DNA of 64,000 nt from Streptomyces tauricus (GTDB lineage: Bacteria > Actinomycetota > Actinomycetes > Streptomycetales > Streptomycetaceae), in contig NZ_BMVY01000008.1 of NCBI RefSeq assembly GCF_014650955.1, positions 186,001-250,000 on the forward strand, read 5' to 3'. Under the pieces are notes generated by a model. That model ran no database searches, was not told the DNA's origin, and was given only the letters and a program-made list of their open reading frames with translations. Shown piece after piece: positions 8,976 to 16,787 of the stretch. The translations under genes and the position numbers were made by a program. The first letter of the stretch is position 1; each line of letters begins with the position of its first letter.

Positions 8976-9487
8976 CCGGTCCCAGGATCGTGCTGGTCGG
9001 CCCGATGGGCGTCGGCAAGTCCACGGTCGGCGCGCTGCTCGCGGAGCGGCTCGGCTGCCGCTTCCGGGACACCGACGAGGACATCGTGGCCGAGCAGGGC
9101 CGCACCATCGCGGACATCTTCGTGGACGAGGGCGAGCCGGTCTTCCGCGCCATCGAGAAGCAGGCCGTGCGGCGGGCCCTCGCGGAACACGACGGCGTCC
9201 TGGCGCTGGGCGGCGGCTCCATCCTCGACGAGGACACCCGGGCACTGCTCGCCGGACAGCCCGTCGTGTACCTGTCGATGGACGTCGAGGAAGCCGTGCA
9301 GCGCACCGGCCTGAACGCGGCCCGCCCGCTGCTCGCGGTGAACCCGCGCCGGCAGTGGCGCGAACTGATGGACGCCCGCCGCCCGTTGTACGCGGGAGTC
9401 GCGAGCGCCGTGGTGGCCACCGACGGCCGCACCCCCGAAGAGGTCACCCGAGCGGTCCTCGACGCACTGGAGTTGAAGGAAGCATGA
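8972..9487 (+). CDS. aroK: Shikimate kinase
   Basis: A 171-residue P-loop kinase that phosphorylates shikimate with ATP. Walker A is GPMGVGKST near residues 9-17, the shikimate-binding DTDEDI motif is near residues 34-39, the GGGSI motif is near 80, and the lid has RPLL. Length is normal for the family. The GTG start overlaps the aroC stop (GTGA at 8972-8975) and the stop overlaps the aroB ATG (ATGA at 9484-9487), so the three genes are translationally coupled. Confidence 0.96.
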   Translation: MTGPRIVLVGPMGVGKSTVGALLAERLGCRFRDTDEDIVAEQGRTIADIFVDEGEPVFRAIEKQAVRRALAEHDGVLALGGGSILDEDTRALLAGQPVVYLSMDVEEAVQRTGLNAARPLLAVNPRRQWRELMDARRPLYAGVASAVVATDGRTPEEVTRAVLDALELKEA

Positions 9488-10575
9488 ACGAGGCAGTGAC
9501 GCGGATCCACGTCGGCGGTACGGCGGGCAGCGAGCCGTACGAGGTCCTGGTCGGCCGCCAACTCCTCGGTGAACTCGGCCAGTTGGTGGGGGAGCGGGCC
9601 AAGCGGGTCGCCGTCATCCACCCCGAGGCGCTCGCCGAGACCGGTGACGCGCTCCGCGCCGACCTCGCCGGACAGGGCTTCGAGGCCGTCGCCATCCAGG
9701 TGCCCAACGCGGAGGAGGCCAAGACCGCGGAGGTCGCCGCGTACTGCTGGAAGGCGCTCGGGCAGTCCGGCTTCACCCGCACCGACGTCATCATCGGCGT
9801 CGGCGGCGGCTCCACCACCGACCTGGCCGGCTTCGTCGCGGCGACCTGGCTGCGCGGGGTGCGCTGGATCGCCATCCCCACCACCGTGCTGGCCATGGTG
9901 GACGCGGCGGTCGGCGGCAAGACCGGCATCAACACCGCCGAGGGCAAGAACCTCGTCGGCGCCTTCTACCCGCCCGTCGGCGTGCTGTGCGACCTCGCCG
10001 CGCTCGACTCGCTGCCGGTCCACGACTTCGTGTCGGGGCTCGCCGAGATCATCAAGGCCGGCTTCATCGCCGACCCGGAGATCCTCGCCCTCATCGAGGC
10101 CGACCCGCAGGGCGCCCGTACGCCCGAGGGGCCGCACACCGCCGAACTCATCGAGCGCTCCATCAGGGTCAAGGCCGAGGTCGTCTCGTCCGACCTCAGG
10201 GAGTCCGGGCTGCGCGAGATCCTCAACTACGGGCACACCCTCGCCCATGCCATCGAGAAGAACGAGCGCTACGAGTGGCGGCACGGCGCCGCGGTCTCGG
10301 TCGGTATGCACTTCGCCGCCGAACTGGGCCGTCTCGCGGGCCGCCTCGACGACGTGACCGCGGACCGGCACCGCACGATCCTGGAGTCCGTCGGGCTGCC
10401 GCTGACCTACCGTTATGACCAGTGGCCCAAGCTCCTGGAGAACATGAAGGTCGACAAGAAGTCCCGCGGCGACCTCCTGCGCTTCATCGTCCTCGACGGC
10501 CTGGCCAAGCCGACCGTCCTGGAGGGCCCCGACCCGGCGGTGCTCCTCGCCGCCTACGGCGAAGTGGGCGAATAG
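9484..10575 (+). CDS. aroB: 3-Dehydroquinate synthase
   Basis: A 363-residue NAD- and zinc-dependent enzyme that makes 3-dehydroquinate from DAHP, the first cyclisation of the shikimate pathway. Visible motifs are the NAD-binding GVGGGSTTDLAGFVAATW, then PTTVLAMVDAAVGGKTGIN, the zinc-binding Glu in GLAEIIKAG, and the histidines of NYGHTLAHAIE and RHGAAVSVGMH. The start ATG at 9484 lies in the aroK stop. A frame extending further upstream overlaps aroK and shows no similarity, so I exclude it. Confidence 0.97.
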   Translation: MNEAVTRIHVGGTAGSEPYEVLVGRQLLGELGQLVGERAKRVAVIHPEALAETGDALRADLAGQGFEAVAIQVPNAEEAKTAEVAAYCWKALGQSGFTRTDVIIGVGGGSTTDLAGFVAATWLRGVRWIAIPTTVLAMVDAAVGGKTGINTAEGKNLVGAFYPPVGVLCDLAALDSLPVHDFVSGLAEIIKAGFIADPEILALIEADPQGARTPEGPHTAELIERSIRVKAEVVSSDLRESGLREILNYGHTLAHAIEKNERYEWRHGAAVSVGMHFAAELGRLAGRLDDVTADRHRTILESVGLPLTYRYDQWPKLLENMKVDKKSRGDLLRFIVLDGLAKPTVLEGPDPAVLLAAYGEVGE

Positions 10576-10741
10576 CTCCCGCAGGCGGCACTTGCGCCGA
10601 TTCGCCTTGCGCGGACGGGCACTTCGGGCCGTTCCCGGCCGTTCACCAAACGGCGGCCGGGGACGGTACCGTTCGGTAGGCGAGCGGGGCAGGTGCCCCG
10701 CTGCCAGCGCCCATTGCCTGTACGAGACGGAGTGGCACCGG

Positions 10742-11650
10742 ATGCAGCACGCAGTGGGGTCTCCGCTGCCGCCGCCCCATCAGCCGGGGCACGGACCGGC
10801 CGCCGGTTGGTCGGGGGCCGCACCACACCCGGGACCGCACCACCCCGGTACGCACCCCGGTGTCCCCGCGGGGCCGCCGCCGGGCTTTGCCGGAGCGCAG
10901 ACAGGGCCCGCGGCCCCGCGCCCGCCGGGTCCTCCGCATCCGCCGGGCCATCCGCCCGCGCCGCACCACGCCGTCCCGCAGCACGCTCCCGTACCGCCGA
11001 CGCCGGACACCACGGGCCATGTCCAGCTGCCGCCGGGCGGTCCCGTGCCGATGCCGAGCGCGCCGCCCGCGACCGGCACGCCCGACCCGACGTCCACGAC
11101 GCTCGCCGTGCTGCTCATCGGGCCCGCGGGCGCCGGCAAGACCAGCGTCGCGAAGTACTGGGCGGACCACCGCAGAGTGCCCACGGCGCACATCAGCCTG
11201 GACGACGTCCGCGAGTGGGTGCGCTCGGGCTTCGCCGACCCGCAGTCCGGCTGGAACGACATGTCGGAGGCGCAGTACCGGCTCGCCCGCCGCACCTGCG
11301 GCTTCGCGGCCCGCAACTTCCTGGCCAACAACATCTCCTGCATCCTCGACGACGCCGTGTTCCCCGACCGGCCCGTGGTGGGCCTCGGCGGCTGGAAGCG
11401 GCATGTCGGGCCCGGGCTGCTGCCGGTCGTCCTCCTGCCCGGCCTGGAGATAGTCCTGGAGCGCAACGCGGAGCGCTCCGGAAACCGCCGCCTCACCGAC
11501 GAGGAAGTGGCCCGCATCCACGGCCGGATGGCCGGCTGGTACGGCTCGGGCCTGCCGATCATCGACAACTCCCAGCTGGACGTCCCCCAGACGGCCCGAG
11601 TCCTGGACGAGGTCCTGTCCCGCTCCATCGCAAGCCCACCCCAGTGGTAA
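10742..11650 (+). CDS. P-loop kinase with a proline-rich N-terminal tail
   Basis: A 302-residue protein. The first 115 residues or so are Pro/Gly/His-rich and probably disordered (repeated PPG, PHHPG, HAPVPP). The rest is a compact kinase fold with Walker A GPAGAGKTS, a switch Asp in HISLDDVREWV, and SGNRRLTDEEVARIHGRM near the lid, resembling zeta-toxin or polynucleotide-kinase type AAA-like ATPases. The substrate is unknown. It follows aroB in the same direction but 166 bp away, so it may have its own promoter. The ATG at 10742 is nine bases after GGAG; the upstream in-frame extension looks non-coding. Confidence 0.75.
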   Translation: MQHAVGSPLPPPHQPGHGPAAGWSGAAPHPGPHHPGTHPGVPAGPPPGFAGAQTGPAAPRPPGPPHPPGHPPAPHHAVPQHAPVPPTPDTTGHVQLPPGGPVPMPSAPPATGTPDPTSTTLAVLLIGPAGAGKTSVAKYWADHRRVPTAHISLDDVREWVRSGFADPQSGWNDMSEAQYRLARRTCGFAARNFLANNISCILDDAVFPDRPVVGLGGWKRHVGPGLLPVVLLPGLEIVLERNAERSGNRRLTDEEVARIHGRMAGWYGSGLPIIDNSQLDVPQTARVLDEVLSRSIASPPQW

Positions 11651-11686
11651 CCCCCACCTGACACCCACCCCGCAACGGCGCCCCCG

Positions 11687-11842
11687 AAGGGGCGCGGGGA
11701 ACGGCGCGGCCGACCCCCACGGCCCCCGCGGGGAAGCTCCGGGGGCGCAGGCACCGGCACGTTTTTCAGGGGTGCGGGGAACGGCGCAACAAGCGGTCAC
11801 GGCGCCGCACCCGCTTCTTGGGGGCGCGGGGAACGGCGCAAC
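11687..11842 (-). repeat. Three copies of the GCGCMGTTCCCCGCGCCCCT repeat, reverse orientation
   Basis: Copies read as AGGGGCGCGGGGAACGGCGC or close variants at about 11687-11709, 11768-11790 and 11820-11842, all on the minus strand, in the 261-bp gap between the P-loop kinase and the peptidase gene. The first copy is preceded by its own partial complement (GCGCCCCCGAAGGGGCGC), so it can fold into a short hairpin with a GAA loop. No gene is apparent in the gap. Confidence 0.85.
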
Positions 11843-11911
11843 AAGCGCACCCCCACCCCACCCGGCCCCCTCAAACCGGCACAATCCGAGCGAAGCTCAT
11901 ACGCTCGCACC

Positions 11912-13042
11912 ATGCCAGAGGTGCACGAAACCCGCCGAGCCCGGCTAAGGGAACGCGTCAACGCCAGCGGCAGCGCCTCCGCGCTGGTCACCCGCCCGGC
12001 CAACGTCCGCTACCTCACAGGCGTGGCCCCACCCGGCGCGGTCCTCCTGCTGGGCAGAGCCGAGGACCTGCTCGTACACGGCATCACACCCGGAGCGCAG
12101 GCCGCAGCGGCAGGCGCAACCGCAGCCGCGGACGGCCGCCCGGACGCCGCCCTGCGCGTCCACACGCTGCCGAGCCCCGGCGGCGACCCCGCCGTCGCCG
12201 CCGCGGGCCTCGCCGCAGGCCAGGGCGCCGACTCCCTCGCCGTCGAGGAGCACCACCTCACCGTGGCCCGCCACCGGGCGATCGGTTCGGTCGCACCCGC
12301 CCTGCGCCTCGCGGACGTCGGCGGAGCCGTCGAACAGCTGCGGGTGACCAAGGACGAGGAGGAGATCTCCTGTCTGCGCATCGGCGCGGAGATCGCCGAC
12401 CAGGCCCTGGGCGAACTCCTGGAGTCGATCCTCGTCGGCCGCACCGAACGGCACCTCGCGCTGGAACTGGAACGCCGCCTCGTCGACCACGGCGCCGACG
12501 GACCGGCCTTCAGGACGTCGGTCGGCACCGGGCCGCACTCCGGACGCCGCGGCCACCGGCCGACCGACCGCCGGGTCGAGGAGGGAGATTTCCTCTCCGT
12601 CTGCCTGGGGGCGACCTACCACGGATACCGCTGCGAGGTCGGCCGCACCTTCGTCATCGGCACCTCTCCCGCGGACTGGCAGATCGAGCTGTACGACCTC
12701 GTCTTCGCATCCCAGAGGGCCGGCCGCGAGGCCCTGGTGCCCGGCGCCGCCTACCGTGACGTGGACCGCGCGGCCCGCCAGGTGCTGGACTCCGCCGGGT
12801 ACACGGAGGGCCTTCCCGAGTCGACCGGACACGGTGTGGGGCTCGAAATCGACGAGGAGCCGCAGTTGGCCCCCGCGGCCATGGGTAAACTGGACGCTTG
12901 CGTGCCGGTCACCGTCGAACCGGGGGTCCACCTTCCGGGCCGGGGCGGTGTCAGGATCGATGACACGCTCGTCGTGCGCCCTGAGGCGGACGGCGGACCC
13001 GAGCTACTCACCATCACGACCAAGGAACTGCTCGCGCTCTAG
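11912..13042 (+). CDS. M24 family Xaa-Pro aminopeptidase/dipeptidase-like protein
   Basis: A 376-residue pita-bread-fold metallopeptidase. An N-terminal creatinase-like domain (about 1-150, with NVRYLTGVAPPGAVLL) precedes the catalytic domain (GHRPTDRRVEEGDFLSV..., ESTGHGVGLEIDEEPQ with the metal-binding His, and VTVEPGVHLPGRGGVRIDD with the metal-binding Glu). The family hydrolyses peptides with proline at the second position. It is annotated pepQ/pepP in relatives. It lies just upstream of efp, a conserved pairing: one supports translation of proline stretches, the other degrades proline peptides, though a functional link is inference. The N-terminal domain is rather short. Confidence 0.88.
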   Translation: MPEVHETRRARLRERVNASGSASALVTRPANVRYLTGVAPPGAVLLLGRAEDLLVHGITPGAQAAAAGATAAADGRPDAALRVHTLPSPGGDPAVAAAGLAAGQGADSLAVEEHHLTVARHRAIGSVAPALRLADVGGAVEQLRVTKDEEEISCLRIGAEIADQALGELLESILVGRTERHLALELERRLVDHGADGPAFRTSVGTGPHSGRRGHRPTDRRVEEGDFLSVCLGATYHGYRCEVGRTFVIGTSPADWQIELYDLVFASQRAGREALVPGAAYRDVDRAARQVLDSAGYTEGLPESTGHGVGLEIDEEPQLAPAAMGKLDACVPVTVEPGVHLPGRGGVRIDDTLVVRPEADGGPELLTITTKELLAL

Positions 13043-13093
13043 TTTGCGCGTGTTACCGGGGTCGTCCACGTCAGTCCAGGAGATTCCGCAACC

Positions 13094-13660
13094 GTGGCTT
13101 CCACGAACGACCTCAAGAACGGCCTGGTGCTCAAGCTCGACGGGGGCCAGCTCTGGTCCGTCGTCGAGTTCCAGCACGTCAAGCCCGGCAAGGGCCCCGC
13201 CTTCGTGCGCACCAAGCTGAAGAACGTGCTTTCCGGCAAGGTCGTCGACAAGACGTTCAACGCCGGCGTCAAGGTCGAGACGGCCACTGTCGACAAGCGC
13301 GACATGCAGTTCTCGTACATGGACGGCGAGTACTTCGTCTTCATGGACATGCAGACCTACGATCAGCTCATGGTCGACCGCAAGGCCGTCGGCGACGCCG
13401 CCAACTTCCTGATCGAGGGCTTCACCGCCACCGTGGCGCAGCACGAGGGCGAGGTGCTCTTCGTCGAGCTGCCGGCCGCCGTCGAGCTCGTCGTCCAGGA
13501 GACCGAGCCCGGCGTCCAGGGCGACCGTTCCACCGGCGGCACCAAGCCCGCCACCCTGGAGACCGGTCACCAGATCAACGTCCCGCTCTTCATCACCACC
13601 GGTGAGAAGATCAAGGTCGACACCCGCACGAGCGACTACCTCGGCCGGGTGAACAGCTAA
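13094..13660 (+). CDS. efp: Elongation factor P
   Basis: A 188-residue translation factor that binds between the P and E sites and relieves stalling at polyproline. Three beta-barrel domains are recognisable: KOW-like EF-P N (1-65), OB central, and C-terminal (TGHQINVPLFITTGEKIKVDTRTSDYLGRV). The tip loop is PGKGP with Lys33. This palindromic form is typical of actinobacterial EF-P, which is reported to work without the lysine modification seen in E. coli. The GTG at 13094 follows an AGGAG site, and nusB starts three bases after the stop codon. Confidence 0.97.
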   Translation: MASTNDLKNGLVLKLDGGQLWSVVEFQHVKPGKGPAFVRTKLKNVLSGKVVDKTFNAGVKVETATVDKRDMQFSYMDGEYFVFMDMQTYDQLMVDRKAVGDAANFLIEGFTATVAQHEGEVLFVELPAAVELVVQETEPGVQGDRSTGGTKPATLETGHQINVPLFITTGEKIKVDTRTSDYLGRVNS

Positions 13661-13662
13661 CC

Positions 13663-14097
13663 GTGGCTGCCCGCAATACGGCCCGCAAGCGCGCCTTCCA
13701 GATCCTCTTCGAGGGCGACCAGCGAGACGTCGACGTCCAGACGGTCCTCGCCGACTGGATCCGGCACTCCAGGACGGACACCCGGCAGCCGCCGGTGAGC
13801 GAGTTCACGATGGAGCTGGTCGAGGGCTACGCGGACCACGCGCGGCGCATCGACGAGCTCATCTCGCAGTACGCCGTCGACTGGACGCTCGACAGGATGC
13901 CGGTCGTCGACCGCAACATCCTGCGTCTCGGCGCGTACGAACTGATCTGGGTGGACGAGACCCCGGACGCGGTCGTGCTCGACGAGGCGGTGCAGCTCGC
14001 CAAGGAGTTCTCCACGGATGACTCGCCCGCCTTTGTGAACGGGCTTCTCGGCCGGTTCAAGGAGCTCAAGTCCTCCTTGCGCCGGGACGACGCCTGA
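13663..14097 (+). CDS. nusB: Transcription antitermination factor NusB
   Basis: A 144-residue all-helical protein that with NusE (S10) binds boxA RNA and supports rRNA antitermination. It begins AARNTARKRAFQILFEGDQR, the expected arginine-rich RNA-binding N-terminus. Later motifs ILRLGAYELIW and PAFVNGLLGRF are characteristic. The GTG start is only two bases after the efp stop codon, so the two genes are cotranscribed and probably coupled. It is the last gene of the rightward run before convergent bldD. Confidence 0.96.
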   Translation: MAARNTARKRAFQILFEGDQRDVDVQTVLADWIRHSRTDTRQPPVSEFTMELVEGYADHARRIDELISQYAVDWTLDRMPVVDRNILRLGAYELIWVDETPDAVVLDEAVQLAKEFSTDDSPAFVNGLLGRFKELKSSLRRDDA

Positions 14098-14155
14098 GCC
14101 TCGGCGCTCCACTTCGCACGGTTCGTTGTCGTGTGCGGGTCGCCGGGGGTCGAGC

Positions 14156-14176
14156 GCGCAGTTCGCCGCGCCCCTG
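14156..14176 (+). repeat. Degenerate copy of the GCGCMGTTCCCCGCGCCCCT repeat
   Basis: GCGCAGTTCGCCGCGCCCCT differs from the consensus by one base. It lies directly before the hairpin that follows nusB, in the convergent nusB/bldD gap. Confidence 0.7.
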
Positions 14177-14178
14177 AG

Positions 14179-14225
14179 GTACGCCGGAGGGCCCCCAGTG
14201 AGTAACTGGGGGCCCTCCGGCGTAC
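14179..14225. terminator. 21-bp perfect hairpin after nusB
   Basis: Arms 14179-14199 and 14205-14225 are exact complements around a five-base loop (GAGTA). The stem contains GGAGGGCCCCCAGT. It lies 80 bp after nusB in the convergent gap with bldD. There is no T-tract on the plus strand, so it is a terminator candidate of the T-less type common in Streptomyces, or a block to readthrough into antisense bldD. Confidence 0.75.
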
Positions 14226-14257
14226 CCGCTGCCACCTCGGGGCCGTACGGGGCGTGG

Positions 14258-14307
14258 AAAAGCCCTCGGGGTGGCCGGAACCAGCTGGTTCCGGCCACCC
14301 CGAGGGC
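14258..14307 (-). terminator. Intrinsic terminator of bldD
   Basis: Bases 14262-14307 form a perfect 23-bp inverted repeat (arm GCCCTCGGGGTGGCCGGAAC...). On the minus strand it is followed directly by TTTT (14261-14258), the classic intrinsic terminator layout, 27 bp after the bldD stop codon. Its symmetry means it may also slow transcription coming from nusB. Confidence 0.88.
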
Positions 14308-14333
14308 ACGTTTCTTCTCAGTGCTGGTGCGGG

Positions 14334-14834
14334 TCAGCCCTCGTCGTGGGAGACCGCGCGGCGCGCGTCCGCGTCCAGGACGCCCCAGCTGATCAGCTGC
14401 TCGGTGAGGACCGAGGGCGACTGGTCGTAAATGACGGCGAGGGTGCGCAGGTCGTCCTGGCGGATCGACAGCACCTTGCCGTTGTAGTCGCCGCGCTGGG
14501 ACTGGATCGTCGCCGCGTAACGCTGCAGGGGGCCCGCCTTCTCGGCCGGTACGTGGGCCAGTCGCTCCAGGTCGAGGACCAGCTTCGGCGGCGGCTCGGC
14601 GGCCCCGCCCGGCGTGGTGCCCGGCAGCAGCTCCTGCACGGGAACGCCGTAGAAGTCCGCCAGCTCGGCAAGACGCTGCACGGTCACGGCGCGGTCGCCG
14701 CGCTCGTACGAACCGACCACGACCGCCTTCCAGCGGCCCTGGGACTTCTCCTCGACGCCGTGGAGGGAAAGGCCCTGCTGGGTACGGATGGCGCGGAGCT
14801 TGGCCCCGAGCTGTTTGGCGTATTCGCTGGACAT
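14334..14834 (-). CDS. bldD: Developmental master regulator BldD
   Basis: A 166-residue DNA-binding protein that represses sporulation genes during vegetative growth. The N-terminal helix-turn-helix (about residues 1-70, XRE type: AKLRAIRTQQGLSLHGVEEKS) is followed by a linker and the C-terminal c-di-GMP domain. The bipartite ligand signature is intact: R114-G-D116, eight residues, then R125-Q-D-D128, matching the RxD-x8-RxxD motif through which a c-di-GMP tetramer joins two BldD subunits. It has its own terminator and, upstream, a matching operator that suggests autoregulation. Confidence 0.98.
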   Translation of the reverse strand: MSSEYAKQLGAKLRAIRTQQGLSLHGVEEKSQGRWKAVVVGSYERGDRAVTVQRLAELADFYGVPVQELLPGTTPGGAAEPPPKLVLDLERLAHVPAEKAGPLQRYAATIQSQRGDYNGKVLSIRQDDLRTLAVIYDQSPSVLTEQLISWGVLDADARRAVSHDEG

Positions 14835-14880
14835 ATAGCTCCCCGGACACTGTGTCGACGTGCGGCTCGGCCGCGCGGCT

Positions 14881-14891
14881 GGTGACTCACT
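14881..14891 (-). promoter_or_regulatory. BldD-type operator upstream of bldD
   Basis: On the minus strand the sequence reads AGTGAGTCACC, an exact match to the published BldD half-site pair AGTGA-(n)-TCACC with a one-base spacer. It lies 47 bp upstream of the bldD start codon, where an autoregulatory site is known in S. coelicolor. A second, weaker GTGA (14908) follows on the plus strand. Confidence 0.75.
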
Positions 14892-15042
14892 GTGAGGTTA
14901 CGCAGCGTGACTCTGGCTCGTCAAGCCGAATGGTCCGGACCGGTCTCCCCGTGGAAGGGGAGCACGGCCGGGACGAGGGGGGTGATCAGGGGCATTGCCG
15001 GGCTGGTACCGTGGATGGCGCAATTCCGACGTCCTTTAATGA

Positions 15043-15060
15043 TCCGTCCCGAGAGGCGGA
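15043..15060 (+). promoter_or_regulatory. PyrR-binding RNA hairpin in the pyr leader
   Basis: Stem TCCG/CGGA (15043-15046 with 15057-15060) closes a ten-base loop TCCCGAGAGG. The loop fits the PyrR recognition consensus UCCNGNGAGGYU at nearly every position. The hairpin ends exactly where the pyrR ribosome binding site GAAGGAGG (15061-15068) begins. In mycobacteria PyrR represses translation through such a site; the same is inferred here, with UMP/UTP promoting binding. Confidence 0.8.
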
Positions 15061-15078
15061 GAAGGAGGTCCGTTTCGT

Positions 15079-15669
15079 ATGGACACCGAACAGCAGAAGC
15101 AGCAGTACGAGTCCGACGCCCGGCCCGTTCTGGAGGCGCCCGACATCGCGCGGGTCCTCACCCGCATCGCCCACGAGATCGTCGAGCGCGCCAAGGGCGC
15201 CGAGGACGTGGTGCTCCTGGGCATTCCGACCCGGGGCGTCCACCTGGCGCGGCGGCTCGCCGTGAAGCTCCAGGAGATCACCGACCGCCGGATCCCGGTC
15301 GGCTCCCTCGACATCACCATGTACCGCGACGACCTGCGCATGCACCCGCCGCGAGCGCTGGCCCGCACCGACATCCCGAGTGACGGCATCGACGGCAGAC
15401 TGGTCGTCCTCGTCGACGACGTGCTCTTCTCCGGCCGCACCATCCGCGCCGCCCTCGACGCGCTGAACGACATCGGCCGTCCGCGCGCCGTGCAGCTCGC
15501 CGTCCTCGTCGACCGCGGCCACCGCGAACTCCCGATCCGCGCCGACTACGTCGGCAAGAACCTCCCCACGTCGCTGCGGGAGACGGTCAAGGTCCAGCTC
15601 GCCGAGGAGGACGGCCGGGACACCGTGCTGCTCGGTGTGAAGCAGACCTCCCAGGGCGGGCAGCCGTAG
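15079..15669 (+). CDS. pyrR: Bifunctional pyr operon regulator / uracil phosphoribosyltransferase PyrR
   Basis: A 196-residue type I phosphoribosyltransferase-fold protein that binds pyr mRNA and, in many species, makes UMP from uracil. The PRPP loop VVLVDDVLFSGRTIRAAL is at about residues 109-126, and LLGIPTRGVHLA forms the PPi-binding loop. The N-terminal 15 residues (DTEQQKQQYESDARP) are a short addition. It is the first gene of the pyrR-pyrB-pyrC-carAB-pyrD-pyrF operon, preceded by a PyrR hairpin, so it should regulate its own translation and possibly that of the downstream genes by coupling. Confidence 0.96.
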   Translation: MDTEQQKQQYESDARPVLEAPDIARVLTRIAHEIVERAKGAEDVVLLGIPTRGVHLARRLAVKLQEITDRRIPVGSLDITMYRDDLRMHPPRALARTDIPSDGIDGRLVVLVDDVLFSGRTIRAALDALNDIGRPRAVQLAVLVDRGHRELPIRADYVGKNLPTSLRETVKVQLAEEDGRDTVLLGVKQTSQGGQP

Positions 15670-15804
15670 CTCTCCGGCGTACGGCAGCGCCGTGCGCCGG
15701 GCCCACGCGTGCCCCCGCCCGCCCGGCGGTGCTCCCGAGCGCCTCCGGACGCCCGCTTCCCGACCCGAACCGCCTCGTGCCTTCTGCCTTACGGAGCCTG
15801 AAAG

Positions 15805-16782
15805 ATGCAGCGTCATCTCATCTCGGCCGCCGACCTCACCCGCGACGACGCCGTCCTGATCCTCGACACCGCCGAGGAGATGGCCCGGGTCGCCGACCGG
15901 CCGATCAAGAAGCTGCCGACCCTGCGCGGCCGCACCGTCGTCAACCTCTTCTTCGAGGACTCCACCCGGACCCGGATCTCCTTCGAGGCCGCCGAGAAGC
16001 GCCTGTCCGCGGACGTCATCAACTTCACCGCCAAGGGCTCCAGCGTCTCCAAGGGCGAGTCCCTGAAGGACACCGCCCAGACCCTGGAGGCGATGGGCGT
16101 CGACGCCGTCGTCATCCGGCACGGCGCCTCCGGAGCCCCGTACCGCCTCGCGACCTCCGGCTGGATCGACGCCGCGGTCATCAACGCCGGGGACGGCACC
16201 CACCAGCACCCCACCCAGGCGCTGCTCGACGCCTTCACCATGCGGCGCCGGCTCGTCGGCCGGGACGCGGGCCTCGGCCAGGACCTGGCCGGCAAGCGCA
16301 TCACGCTCGTCGGGGACATCCTGCACAGCCGGGTCGCCCGCTCGAACGTCGACCTGCTGCACACCCTCGGCGCCGAGGTCACCCTCGTCGCCCCGCCGAC
16401 CCTGGTGCCGGTCGGCGTCGAGTCCTGGCCCTGCGAGGTCTCGTACGACCTCGACCGGACGCTGTCCAAGTCCGACGCCGTGATGCTGCTGCGGGTGCAG
16501 CGCGAGCGGATGAACGCGGCGTTCTTCCCGACCGAGCGCGAGTACTCGCGGCGCTACGGCCTCGACGGCGACCGCATGGCGAAGATGCCCGAGCACGCCA
16601 TCGTGATGCACCCCGGGCCGATGGTCCGCGGCATGGAGATCACCGCCGAGGTCGCCGACTCGGAGCGCTGCACCGCCATCGAGCAGGTGACCAACGGGGT
16701 CTCGATCCGGATGGCCGTCCTGTACCTGCTGCTCGGTGGCAACGAACCCGCCGCCACCCACCCCCGTACCGAGGAGAAGTAA
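15805..16782 (+). CDS. pyrB: Aspartate carbamoyltransferase catalytic subunit
   Basis: A 325-residue enzyme that joins carbamoyl phosphate and aspartate, the first committed step of pyrimidine synthesis. Carbamoyl-phosphate-binding STRTRISFE lies near residues 53-61, HPTQALLDAF near 135, and MHPGPMVRGMEI near the C-terminus. No pyrI regulatory subunit gene is present in the window. In Streptomyces and relatives the enzyme commonly associates with dihydroorotase, encoded here by the next gene, which begins five bases after the stop codon. Confidence 0.97.
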   Translation: MQRHLISAADLTRDDAVLILDTAEEMARVADRPIKKLPTLRGRTVVNLFFEDSTRTRISFEAAEKRLSADVINFTAKGSSVSKGESLKDTAQTLEAMGVDAVVIRHGASGAPYRLATSGWIDAAVINAGDGTHQHPTQALLDAFTMRRRLVGRDAGLGQDLAGKRITLVGDILHSRVARSNVDLLHTLGAEVTLVAPPTLVPVGVESWPCEVSYDLDRTLSKSDAVMLLRVQRERMNAAFFPTEREYSRRYGLDGDRMAKMPEHAIVMHPGPMVRGMEITAEVADSERCTAIEQVTNGVSIRMAVLYLLLGGNEPAATHPRTEEK

Positions 16783-16787
16783 GTCAC

